From NCBI GenBank assembly GCA_016508695.1, contig VNKQ01000004.1, forward strand, positions 2,356,001-2,420,000: 64,000 nucleotides of DNA, in the 5' to 3' direction. This document shows, piece after piece, positions 46,668-56,868 of this stretch. Source of the DNA: Hyphodiscus hymeniophilus (Eukaryota; Ascomycota; Leotiomycetes; Helotiales; Hyphodiscaceae). A program made the position numbers and the translations under genes. Position 1 is the first letter of the stretch, and every line of letters starts with the position of its first letter. The notes beneath the pieces are model-generated. The model worked only from the letters and a program-made list of their open reading frames with translations, had not been told where the DNA came from and did not search any database.

Positions 46668-49600
46668 CTAAGAGAACCATCCACCGCCACCGTCTTCCTC
46701 GCCACGCTCCTCTCTATATTCTTCCTCACGTTCTTCCTCGCGGTATTCCTGTTGTTCCTCTTCTCTCTCACCCCATCCAGCTTCGTTACCACCGCCGTAG
46801 TCTTGTCGAGATGGCTCCTGGTACTCATCTCTTCTCTCCTCGAACTCGTTGGCTCCAAACGCTCCTGCAATGCCACCGATAAGTCCACCTGCTCCAAAAC
46901 CAGCAGCAGCGCCCCCGAAGCCACGACCAGTACTCGGCTGTTCGTAGCGTTCACGAGGTGGCTCGCCATAGCCACCGTAAGCTTGACGAGGTGGTTCTCC
47001 CAATCTCTCTTGACCTTGTCCGAATCGCTCATTCTCGCCATATCCACCGTAAGCTTGACGTGGTGGTTCTTCAAATCTCTCTTGGCCTTGTCCGAATCGC
47101 TCATTCTCGCCATACCCACCACCTCCAGGCGGGACGTATTGTTGTGGACGATCATTCTCATCTTCAGAATCAGAACCATACTTCTTCTTATGATGCTTGC
47201 CATGCTTCTTGTAGCTGCCATCAGAATCCGAGCCACTGTGATATTCCTTGTGGTGTTCAGCTTCATGGTAGCGGCGTCCATCAGAAGTACGTCCCTCGCG
47301 CCACGTTTCAGTCTCAACGTCACCTCCAGGGCGTTCATAGATACGTTCGTTGGTTTGCTCGTATCCGCCACCATATGTAGGTCTCGTCTCGGTTCTCTGC
47401 TCGAATCCAGCACCGTAGCCAGATTCTTGTTGTTGATAACGCTGGTAATCCGTCTGTCGTCCACCACCCGGTAAGACAGTCTCAGAATATTGAGCTTGAG
47501 CGTATTCATTTCCCTGATGTGCGACCTCAGTATAATTCTGCTGGTAATTTCCTTGAGGTGTGTATCCTTGATTGGTGTATGCCTTTGTCTCCTCGCCGCC
47601 GAAGCCAGAGAGGAGAGAGCCTCCTACACCGCCTGCTAGGGCACCAACAATTCCACCTAGTGCACCACCACCGACAGCTTCTTCGGCGAATTTTCCTAAG
47701 CCCGAGTTCGATTGACCGCCATATTGTCTATAAGCGTATTAGCATGTTTCCGATAGTCTGAAAATCTGGTAGTTGAAATTTGCCTGGCCCAAAGGTCTCA
47801 CGACCAAGGGCGTCTAGGCTCCTCCCAACCCTCCATGCAAGCGAAGAAGATAAGATGGGAGTAAGACTTACTGGCCTCCAGAACCAAGAGCCGAAGAAAG
47901 TTCGCCCATCATAGCACCTGCCACACCAGAACCGGCACCTCCAACGCCCTTCGAGAGACCACTCGAAGCCATACCTAATGGCTTTCCACATCCATGACCA
48001 GTATCTTGAACGCCTTCCTTATGGTTCTCGCCGTTCATTACACCATCTCGCGACAACTGTCTACGGAGTTCGTACTGTTCCTGCTGCTCCTTAGAACGCC
48101 ACCATCCTTCCACAACACCAAACATAAGACGACGACCATCAATAGCCCCATCTTCGCCCATATTGCGTTGAGCTGGGTGGTGGAAGACGCCATTAATTAT
48201 GCGGTTGATGGTTCGGGTTGGATCGATACGTTCGTCGTCCCAACAGGCAATCAATTGAGGAACGACCCATTTCAAGACTTGAGAGGCAATTTTACCAGCT
48301 GGTTCATTCAAGATCTGATACACGTTAGCAGGGCAAGTCGAGAGAGGGTAGTCAGATCTTACGTTGGAGAAATGATCCTTTGACAGCATAGAATGTGTAG
48401 GATCTGTAGAATGGTCGTCATGGAACACAATCAATTGCTTGTCCTTGCTACTCTGGATGATCTCCGAACTACCCGTATTTAACTCCGTCTTGATCTGATT
48501 GATAATCGGGAGTACGAAGGGAGCAAGTAACGAGAATACAAAGATATTGACTTGTTCCTCAAGCTGCTCAATCAAGTCGGGTAGGATGGGAATCTTTTCA
48601 ATGGCTTCCGTGATGGACTGCATCAATTCGTCGTGCCATTGAATAATTGGATATATTTCTTGTGACACTTGTTGCATTTGACGGGTGAAGGCTTCCGGCT
48701 GGCGAGGAGTAACTCGCATATGAGACATCTGAGCAGCGGTGGCATTGGCTTGAAGCTCATCTGCCTTTCCAGCTTGGTCGTCGCCGCCAAAAATACCTGA
48801 TGGGATGGAGCTGAGAATGTCCTTCAGAACACTGTTGTCGGATCGAGAGCCATTCTCCATTGTGCCTTCGAGCTCTGAAATTTCGGATTGAGTAGCCTTG
48901 TCAGAGAACTCGCCCATAACGGAGTGCAAGAAGTCGACACCGCCGAAAGTACCAGTGATGATTGGGTAGACGGGTTGCTGTGCTCCTGGGAGTCGCATCT
49001 GAGTTTGTCGTCCAACATGAGGAAACACATCTCTTTCTCCCATTTCGATGAGAACCAATTCGGTATAGTTGCTATGAGCAGAGTAGTCTATTGCCAATTA
49101 GTCATGATCCCCCTTGGAATCTCAAGTCCTACCTTCCAAGCAATGTAGCCCGGTTCCCATCAGGCGAAGAGCCTCATACAATTCCGCCTTATTGCGACTT
49201 CTCGCATATGATCTCCCTAGCTCGATGCTTTTACTGAACAGCTTTCTGACATGTAAAGCAGAGGTCATGATGCCGACACGCTCATTTGCAATGTAGTTCT
49301 TCAGACCAGTATTTGGATCAATGGCCAGCTCAACACGCTCATTCACTGGGCCACGAAGCCTCCGATCATATTGTGTAGCATCAAGATTGTCTGCATAGTC
49401 CTTGGGGTTGTCGATATGATCTTCTGGGCGGTAGCAGCCCAGACGGTCTGCTGTGACTTCGAATTCCTTTGTGCCATATCCAAATGTCATGAAACCGAGG
49501 ACCCAGAGGAGAATTCGAATTGCTTCTGCGGAGACGTACTTGACGGTACCTACATCGATTGCTTGAGCTGTGAGGAGTGTTAGCTATCTCTGGACTGGGA

Positions 49601-49929
49601 GTTAATAATAATAGTATATCCGAGAGGTATACTTACAGTAATCCCTCAACCAATTTCCAAAGTAGACTCGAGCTACATTCATCTTGTCAAACTTCTTTCC
49701 CCCGGCAGCGCGAGACATCACAAGCGTGAGGAGGGTATCTTCGATATCGCCATGTCGCCCTATGAGTTCAGTGGTGATTCCGTGTCAAGCTCTGAATGTA
49801 CTAACAGTTGAGTCCCTCGATCTTCGCGACGGAAGCGATGTTACCGGCTCCAAAAGCATGAGCTGGTCGCGCAAGGAAGAGAAGGACCGCGAGAGTAAGC
49901 AGCACAGTCGAGGAAGTGAACGACGGCAT
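46668..49929 (-). CDS. het-c: HET-C heterokaryon incompatibility protein
   Basis: Six exons (49929-49806, 49759-49637, 49567-49133, 49087-48363, 48314-47872, 47727-46668) encode 969 residues; introns are 45-144 nt. A signal peptide covers about residues 1-25. The conserved HET-C core follows: GAGNIASVAKIEG, NWRHGDIEDTL, WLRDYSQAIDVGT, MTFGYGTKEFEVT, LGCYRPEDHIDNPKDYAD, GLHCLEDYSAHSNYTEL and FHDDHSTDPTHS. The last 350 residues are Gly-rich, then charged and repetitive, with a 24-residue unit repeated. In Neurospora crassa HET-C controls vegetative incompatibility together with the HET-domain protein PIN-C, and related proteins are widely conserved, so a basic cell function is likely too. The intron at 48315-48362 is in frame and stop-free, but removing it gives the conserved HFSN-ILNEPAGK. 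Assignment is very secure. Confidence 0.96.
46968..47111 (-). repeat. het-c: 72-bp tandem repeat in the het-c C-terminus
   Basis: The unit encodes 24 residues of the type GYGENERFGQGQERFEEPPR plus QAYG. Two near-identical copies lie one 72-nt period apart (matching CCACCGTAAGCTTGACG blocks start at 46972 and 47044), followed by a shortened copy. The period is a multiple of three, so gain or loss of a unit keeps the frame. Confidence 0.8.
48315..48362 (-). other. het-c: In-frame, stop-free het-c intron
   Basis: 48 nt with donor GTAAGATC, branch TGCTAACG and acceptor TATCAG. Retention would add 16 residues after residue 469 without shifting the frame. Confidence 0.75.
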
Positions 49930-51765
49930 CTTGTGTCTGTTCGTATCCGCGGAGGTTCTGCGAGGCTGTGATTGTATTAGGTAGCGTTGATCTGTAACTG
50001 GACCTGTATCTGTGTGTGAAAGGAGCTTCGTTCAGCTCTCTCTTGAGGTGAGCAAAAGTTAGTGGGGTGTCAATCAGTTTATTTGTAGCAACGTGTGCGC
50101 CAAGTGTTTCGTCTTGGGCTTGGTGGGGTGGTGATGCTGCTGCCAAGAGGCTTTGACCAGTGATGTGCTGGATATGGAGAGATGTGCATGGAAGGGAGAA
50201 GAGGGAGAAGAGATGGTGAGAGGCAGCGAGAGAGTGATGTAGGAAGGATAAAGGTAGCACAGAGACTAAGGCTCAAGTCTGAAGAGTGAAGAGGTTTCTT
50301 TGTATGTCTATTGGGAGTTGGTGGATGTTGGCGGAGTGTGTTTTACCGCTTCTGCTGGAGACGAGTCGAAGACGAGCGGGACGATGAAACGGTGGGATGT
50401 ACGAGTAGCGGGCAGGCTGCGGGCTGGAGAAATGTGATGATCTGCACTACGGATGTCGGGCGACGATGAGGGGTCCACGATGAGGGTGGTGGGGAGGATG
50501 GACGGGTCTTGCGGACAAGAGGGGCAGTCAAAATTCTGGTGGTTGGGAGAATCCTACTCGTACTCCGTAGGCGACAAACTACCTAATGTGTGGCATTACT
50601 CTCAGCAATTTGGAGCTTTGGAAGTTCCTCGTACTACCGAACACATTGGATTGGGGATATTCCAAAGCGAATTCATATTATTTTAGGAGGCAGACGTTGG
50701 ATCCAATATATATCCTCGAAGCATGTACAAGTGCACTCGAAGTCCAGGCATAACTCGTATGGGACGATGTCTGCAACCGCCGATGAGGGTTCGTGAGCTG
50801 GCGGCGATGGGAAGGGAAGCGCCAAAGGTCGACTTTGCCGCAGTACTCTAACGCAACGTAACTCTCGGGCGTGCTGGCTGTGGCTACGGCTGGCAATCAG
50901 TGGGTAGGCCTCTCTCTGTCTGTAGACTTTATGTGGTACTAATGATATCATGCGGAAGGCTTGCTTGCTTGCTTGCTCTATGGGAGATGTAGAATATAAG
51001 GCAAGAAGAGGAAGAAGGAGACAAGGATAGAAAAGTAGGAAAACGACTCTTGTATTCAGTCAGTCTAAAGAACCCAGGCAAGGAGCATCCGGCTATCTAC
51101 TACTACTCTTCGCTGAGTTGAGATGGCAATATTGAAGCTTCGTAGCTCACATCTCCAAATAGGCAGAGCTGTCAAAGGTTTCCTCCGAATGGTCCCCGCC
51201 GATTAGCCGTGGAAAGGCCTATTTGACAGGCCGGCCAGAGCCAGAAGCCTGCGATTAATCAGGGCATGGAGAGCTGAACTGAGGTGAGCTGATGATCTAT
51301 CAACAGGCATCGTAGGCTTCAATTTACAAGGGCCTGCCTAGACAGAAATAGCCTAACTCGATGGGGCCAGGTCACACTGGCAGCGACCAAAGCAACAGCC
51401 CAACAGCACTGAAGAACAGCATCATCAACAACAAGTAAAATACAGTTAAAACACTACTCTCCGAAAGACGATCAAAGATCGAGTAAGTAATAGAGTGAAT
51501 ATCTCAATAATCTCAATATCAGAATCGAAACCCCGTTGTTATGTACCCCAGCCTCTTGATTTTCCGTTCTTGTGCCCGCCCTCCCTTCCCTTCGCCTCTC
51601 ACCTCGATCCCCCACTGAACCTGCCTAAGCGAATCTTAAGCACCTCCCGTCGCTTTTTCTTCGCAAAACCCACCACCAGCACAGGCTTCATCAGCGATCA
51701 CCTCACTACACATCCCACCGCCTGAACCCCGTCCACCGCCCCAAACAACACCAGCACCTTTCCAA
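49930..51765. other. Divergent intergenic region, het-c / HMG-box
   Basis: About 1.8 kb between divergent starts, holding both promoters and probably long 5' UTRs. It contains a short (GCTT)n run at about 50959-50977. Several frames overlap here (for example 49841-50260) but are not supported by domains. Confidence 0.45.
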
Positions 51766-53177
51766 ATGGCAAAGACAAAGAAGGCAGAAGACAAGGCCAA
51801 GGCTGGCGCAACTCTCGAGATCGATGTCGATAGCTTCGTCCGCACAAGAGACTCCGTAAGCCCCCCCCATTCCTACTCTTCAATCCCCCATCTTCCTCGA
51901 CCTCGACGTGCCATCCATCGCCCGCATATCGTCGCCTCGTCGTGGGTGAGGGATCGCAACCACCACTTATCATCCATCTCCCCTGTATCTCAACAACCAA
52001 GCTTCCAAAGGTCTCCAACACCTCGAATCCTGCATTCCCACCTTCACGCGACCCTATAGCCGTGAGACTCGGTATCGCCATCTCGGGTTTGGCACCTACT
52101 CCACCGCTACGCGTCAATGTTTACATCCCATCGCGTCCAACCTCATTGCAACAAAGCGAGAGCTTTGACCTCTCAGCCTTACCTTCTGCAATAAAGACTA
52201 ATTGCGATCATAGGTGGTCACCGGTCTCGCGACTCTTCAGGATGCGATCCAGACTCTCTCGACAGCCTACATCAAACATACCAATGCAGTACTTGGTGAA
52301 CATGGCGCCGGACTCGATGTCGGTTCAGCTCTGTCCAAGCTAGGCGAGAACCCTCTACTAGGCCCATTGGCAAATCTTCAACGCGCTGTCACTCCCGCTG
52401 CGAGTGCGCCTGTTGTTATTGTCGCCGATGGCGCCGCAGATGAGAAAAAGCGCAAGAAGAGACAGCATGATCCGAACGCGCCCAAGAGACCTCTCACTCC
52501 GTTCTTCTTATACATGCAAACTGCTCGTCCCATCATTGCTAAGGATCTCGGACCTGACGTCGCGAAGGGTGCGGTGAGTGAGGAGGGAACGCGAAGATGG
52601 AAGGAAATGGAAGAGAAAGACCGAACCGTACGTTCCCATATTCAATGGCTCTACATATCCTGACAAGATATAGCTTTGGTCCAATGCCTACAAAGACAAC
52701 CTCCGCCTCTACAACGCACGCATGCATTCCTACAAGAGTGGCACTAACCCTGACGCCAAAGACATGACCGAACAAGAGGCCATTCTCTACGCTGAAGAAC
52801 ACAACATCGGCGCGGACACCACGGCTGATGCTCAGTTGGTTGGCGAGGCTGCTGCAGTTCCCGAGGATGTTGATGCTGAAGGCGAGCCCGAGAAGGAACC
52901 CACTCCACCTCCCAAGACACCCAAGGCGAAGTCTTCCGGCCGCAAAGCCAAAAAGGGTACGCCTGCAGAGATCGCTCCAGCTCCAGCTCCAGCTCCTACC
53001 GTGGCTCCAATCGTACCAGCCGTTGCCCCAGCTTCCGAGAAGAAGGAGACGCCAGTAGCCAGCAACAAACGGAAGAGAGCCAAGAAGGGTGAGGAACCAG
53101 CCGCCGTCGAGCCCGAGGAGGCACCAAAGTCCACGCCCAAGCCAAGACAGAAGAAGAAGGCAAAGGCCGATGCTTAG
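51766..53177 (+). CDS. HMG-box chromatin protein
   Basis: Three exons (51766-51855, 52214-52627, 52674-53177) encode 335 residues; introns are 358 and 46 nt. A single HMG box covers about residues 115-185: DPNAPKRPLTPFFLYMQ, EGTRRWKEMEEKDRT and LWSNAYKDNLRLYNARM. The part before it is helical and ends in a basic EKKRKKRQ stretch. The part after it is long and low-complexity: an acidic region, an Ala-Pro repeat and several Lys-rich patches that look like nuclear localisation signals. One HMG box inside a longer acidic/basic protein resembles the INO80 subunit Nhp10 and other non-sequence-specific HMGB proteins; I cannot choose between them. The protein would bend or bind DNA in chromatin. The long first intron could in principle hide a small exon, but the two sides join in phase. 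Confidence 0.9.
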
Positions 53178-54182
53178 ATTATCGAGAGAGCTTCGCGAGG
53201 TAGCAATGGCAACGTGTTGAGTAGTTGATCGTTATGAGTTCGCGCTTTGGACTGGATTTTCGTGTCTCATATGTCGGGGCTTTTTTCTTTTCTTGGGAGG
53301 GAAGGGGGTCATAAACGAGGGACGTACGTGTTGGGGCTGTATGATGCATCGTGGGTAGGCAAAGGCCGGTCTGGGATACGTTTGTGGGCCCGCCTTCTGC
53401 GAGTTTATATCTTTGGCTAGCAGGACACGCAAACCTCGCACACAGACACAAACGCATGCGGAATGTTTATTTTGCTTTCACTATCCCCTCCTCGTTGCAG
53501 AATATCACGTGCGGTTGTCTTGCTCTATGAAAACACGGTATGGAAGTGACCTACGAAACTTCTATCTTTCCTTCTCTTTCTCTCTCTCTCTCTCCACAAC
53601 ACCTGTCACCTGCAATACCACCCCCTCCCATCATACCTCCTACCTCCTATCCCGCGCATCTCTCTTATTCACGCCCTCGTCTCTCCTCTTCTCTCACTTA
53701 TCGAGTTCAACCTCAACTACAACCTCATCTTCCCCCTCAGGGCTACAGTCGTGTCCTCCCATTACAGATTTATATACCGATATAACAACCAACGCTCCGC
53801 ATTTCCGCAGTCTCAACTTTCTCGAGACCAATAGAAAAACGGATGTCGGAATTTCCAATATCACACATGCCACTCGGATATTTCTAGGTCCGCAAGTGAC
53901 ACTTCGATATAGCTTGGCTTATATGGGACGGAGGGTGGAGGAGGAAGGAAGTGGTATTACAAGGAGTTACGAAGGATGGAAGAAATAGAACTCTCTTGAG
54001 CCCTACTAATAGCTTTAGGCTTATCAAAGGATTTGTTGACGACATCATCCCCACCAATCTTGACATGGTTACAAGGGCAAGGGCAAGGGCTTCAAAGTCT
54101 GAGTTAGATGCAGAAGCAACTCGGTCCCACTCTCCCAAGCAATGATAGCCATCATTCGCAAACCATGGAATCAAATTCTTGG
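53178..54182. other. Pyrimidine-rich intergenic region
   Basis: It contains the HMG gene 3' UTR and a strongly pyrimidine-rich stretch at about 53550-53740, including a (TC)n microsatellite near 53575-53594. The open plus-strand frame 53413-53988 is low-complexity translation of this tract and not a gene. A minus-strand frame at 53884-54282 may belong to the uncertain orphan gene upstream. Confidence 0.45.
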
Positions 54183-54885
54183 CTAGGTTGGGAGGGTCGT
54201 CAACAGCGATATGAATCTCGAAAGCGATACTATCATCGACAGCGATCTCACCCTCGATAGCGATGTCATTCTCGACAGCCACAGAATTGTCGAATCGACA
54301 GTGGTGGGCTTGTCGAGGACACCAAAGTTCAAAACCACTTCCTCTAACAAAAGTCTCCCGCCTCTGACAAATATTATAATATCTCCACTATGCAGGAACT
54401 CGTTTGTCAACTGATGTTCTTCGCTGCCACGGACAATCCGCACTGTGTGTCGATTCGGAAGCACTCTAAGCATAGGGGGGCTATTTAAAGGTATAAAATC
54501 TTGGTTAAGAGGTAAGAGGCTTTCAAGAGTGAGTGATTGAGCAACCACATCATCGGTTCGCTGTCGTTTTGGGGGTTGATCGAAGTGGTAGCGAGGAGTG
54601 TTGTCCTTGGATCGAGAGGCGTTCTTACTTGATTTTAGCTGGGTTGTGGATGGGGAGGGATTGGTATATCTGTAGATCGACAGTGCTGAGCGAGGGTTCC
54701 ATACTATGAACGGTTCAACGAGATGAGAACTGCGAGTAGGTGTAGAAAACTTACGCTCAAGCTATAAATCGGCGATTATTATGTCAGTGTATCAAATCCT
54801 TATCAGGTGCTGTAAGATCTGGAATGATCGAGCAGACAAAAGGGGGGGAGTACAATGCTTCATTTCTCTTTCACACGTCTTTCAT
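54183..54885 (-). CDS. Uncertain orphan gene candidate
   Basis: On the minus strand one frame is open from 54761 to the stop at 54183 without interruption, reading FSTPTRSSHLVEPFIVWNP, later FDQPPKRQRTDD and LESLLPLNQDF. It lacks an ATG, but a possible first exon ATG AAA GAC at 54885-54877 could be spliced to it (intron 54762-54876, donor GTGTGA, acceptor TATAG). Downstream, an alternative frame through the 18-bp repeat also reads well (DNSVAVENDIAIEGE) after a possible TTTGTCAG acceptor, and continues to 53884. I recognise no family. The codon content looks like a real protein but the structure is unresolved. Confidence 0.3.
54205..54294. repeat. 18-bp tandem repeat, five copies
   Basis: Units starting with AGCGAT (or AGCCAC in the last) lie at 54205, 54223, 54241, 54259 and 54277, exactly 18 nt apart, with variation at the other positions. 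Since 18 is a multiple of three the repeat can be translated on either strand as a six-residue repeat. Confidence 0.8.
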
Positions 54886-55170
54886 GTGCTTGAGCAGTCA
54901 TTCTCGAAAAAGGGGCCTGCTCGCTTAAATGACACCAACGAACCTACCAGAGAATAGGTAGGTCAGGGATCTTAGAGGGGAATAAAAGTATTACAAGCAC
55001 CACAGAGATTTCTCAGCACAAGGCTCCATGCCGTGCATGCGTCAAACATGTCTTCTTCGATATTTCAAGTCTATAACCCTATCTTCATTTTGAGAAACAA
55101 ACTTACAATGCATTTTCTTACAATCGGACTTCACATCTCCCACCACATCACTCTAACATTCTGCTCCACG

Positions 55171-56037
55171 TCATGTATTACATATCTTCGAAGCATCATT
55201 CCCCGGATATAGATTCCCTATACAACTCCCCTCGTCTCTCCTCCTCTTAGGTCCTCTCCTCGCGAGATTCAGGTTGACATTGACATTCACAGTCACCTGC
55301 ACCGCATACGTCGCGTTCTCCTTCCCCACACGACCGTCTGGACGAGGGGGCGGTGGATGAGCAGGGCCTGGGTTTTGCTGAGATGGGGGATCTGAGAGTG
55401 GCGTAGAAGAAGGACTTGACACAGGTGTTGAGGTCACAGTGCCAGTACTGCCGCCTCTCTCGTAGAATGGCGTTATGTCGACGGGGTATGTCGACGCTGG
55501 ACGGCGGATTATGGTGATTGTCATGTTTGGCGCAAGAGCATCTTCACACACTGTCTGGTCTGCACCGCCGCTCAAAGAGGCGGTCGAGGAGCCGGCCCAG
55601 ACGTTTATGTGGCGGCTGTTGGAGGCGTATTCGCGGGTACATTGTGCGCAGTAGTCTTCGTCTGGAAGGATTCGTGTCAGCCTTGTTACACTCCTTCCAC
55701 AGCCATCTTGACCAGCAAAGTCGAGTTGTAACTCAAGATATTGATCATGCCGATGAGGCAACTTACATCTCGCATACTTCTCAAGGTAAGGAATGTAGAC
55801 AGTCTCGCACTCATTGAACTCCCCCTCCGCACTCCCAAACGTCACAGGATCCGCGTACGTCCCGGTCCCACCAGCAATGTTGTTCCGCCCGCCACAGTTG
55901 TAAGCAGTATCTGCCGATGGCGGATCATTATCCGGATATCCATAGAACGTAAGATGCATATAGCCCATTCGTGTGCAAGACGCATTCGCATGTACTGAGA
56001 GATAAGAAAGAGTAAGGAGCGTGACGAGAGGCTTCAT
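55171..56037 (-). CDS. Small secreted Cys-rich protein, Pro-rich tail
   Basis: Two exons (56037-55767 and 55661-55171) encode 253 residues. The 105-nt intron has no stop in frame, so the region could be read as one frame, but splicing gives the sensible EKYARYEDYCAQCTRE instead of a Lys/Leu insert. A signal peptide covers about residues 1-19. The mature domain (about 20-180) has MHLTFYGYPDNDPPSADTAYNCGG, ECETVYIPYLEKYAR, DYCAQC and HINVWAGSS, a pattern I have seen in conserved secreted proteins of Pezizomycotina with no assigned function. A Pro/Ser-rich linker and a short basic tail follow. Secretion and the Cys content would also fit an effector-like role, but nothing here shows one. Confidence 0.82.
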   Translation of the reverse strand: MKPLVTLLTLSYLSVHANASCTRMGYMHLTFYGYPDNDPPSADTAYNCGGRNNIAGGTGTYADPVTFGSAEGEFNECETVYIPYLEKYARCKLPHRHDQYLELQLDFAGQDGCGRSVTRLTRILPDEDYCAQCTREYASNSRHINVWAGSSTASLSGGADQTVCEDALAPNMTITIIRRPASTYPVDITPFYERGGSTGTVTSTPVSSPSSTPLSDPPSQQNPGPAHPPPPRPDGRVGKENATYAVQVTVNVNVNLNLARRGPKRRRDEGSCIGNLYPGNDASKICNT

Positions 56038-56174
56038 CGCGAAGGGGAAGACGCAAGATTTTTTGCAATTTCACAATGCACGAGAAACTAGAATACGTGA
56101 AGTTGTTAAGTAACAGCAGTCCAACCTTGTAGGAGTTCGAGGCGTAATCCAGACTTGATTATTCAGATGGTTTT

Positions 56175-56203
56175 TCAGGGGCGGATCCATTTTTGGCCCC
56201 TGA
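56175..56203. repeat. Inverted repeat, 8-bp stem
   Basis: TCAGGGGC and its complement GCCCCTGA flank a 13-nt spacer. It lies 26 nt from a larger hairpin. Confidence 0.6.
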
Positions 56204-56228
56204 CGAGTCTCGCTTGAGATGAAAGACC

Positions 56229-56269
56229 TCCTTCGCCCCCACCGGGGCACACGGTGGGACGGCGAAGGA
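56229..56269. repeat. Inverted repeat, 16-bp bulged stem
   Basis: TCCTTCGCC pairs with GGCGAAGGA, then, after a 2-nt bulge (59-60 in the 56200s), CCCACCG pairs with CGGTGGG around a 7-nt loop. The stem is GC-rich and would form a very stable hairpin in RNA or single-stranded DNA. Confidence 0.75.
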
Positions 56270-56868
56270 TTGTGTATGCATGGAGATGAACAATTCAATC
56301 ACAAAGAAATTCAGAGCCTAGTTAAGGCAAGAAGCCTCAATGCGGAAACGACATTGACTGATGAGGGGACTTGCCCCCACCTCAGTTGCATTCAGTGCGC
56401 TCCGTGATACTGTAACATCACTCATCTCCGCAGCAGCATAGATGCAACAAGACTTCTTGGAGTCGATGGCGGTACGCTCAGCCATGCATCTCCGCATAGG
56501 ACAAAGCATAAATGCAAAGATATAACGCAAACAAAAAGTCCGCCGTCTGAGCATTGCGTTGGTGCAGGCATCGACGTGACCAAGAGAATAAATGAAGTAG
56601 AAAAGCGAATTGAAGCGGCGAAGCAATGAGCGAAATCTTCAATGGTTACACTATTTCCCCCGATATTTATATACCAGACCGAACGATTAATACCGTTCAC
56701 TTTATGATCTGAACAAGGCACGGAGAAGAACAATTGTAACTTGCTTGCACTCTATCATAGCAAAAGAAGTCACGCAATCGCTCACCACTTGTATCCATTT
56801 GACGCCTCAAGCCTACACCTTGCAATGCGTCCATCGACCATCATAACGCCCTGAGCCCAAGACCTTTA

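Larger units (their letters stand above)
56038..56868. other. Intergenic region with stacked hairpins
   Basis: About 830 nt between the secreted-protein start and the next gene's stop. It holds two strong inverted repeats (56175-56203 and 56229-56269) listed separately. Minus-strand frames at 56318-56733 have no domain. Confidence 0.45.

Noticed and set aside
46752..47474. Plus-strand frame of 240 codons opposite the het-c tail
   Set aside because: It is the antisense shadow of the repetitive het-c C-terminal exon and has no domain or own promoter context.
53413..53988. Plus-strand frame of 191 codons downstream of the HMG gene
   Set aside because: It is low-complexity translation of a pyrimidine-rich tract with a TC microsatellite; no domain or splice support.
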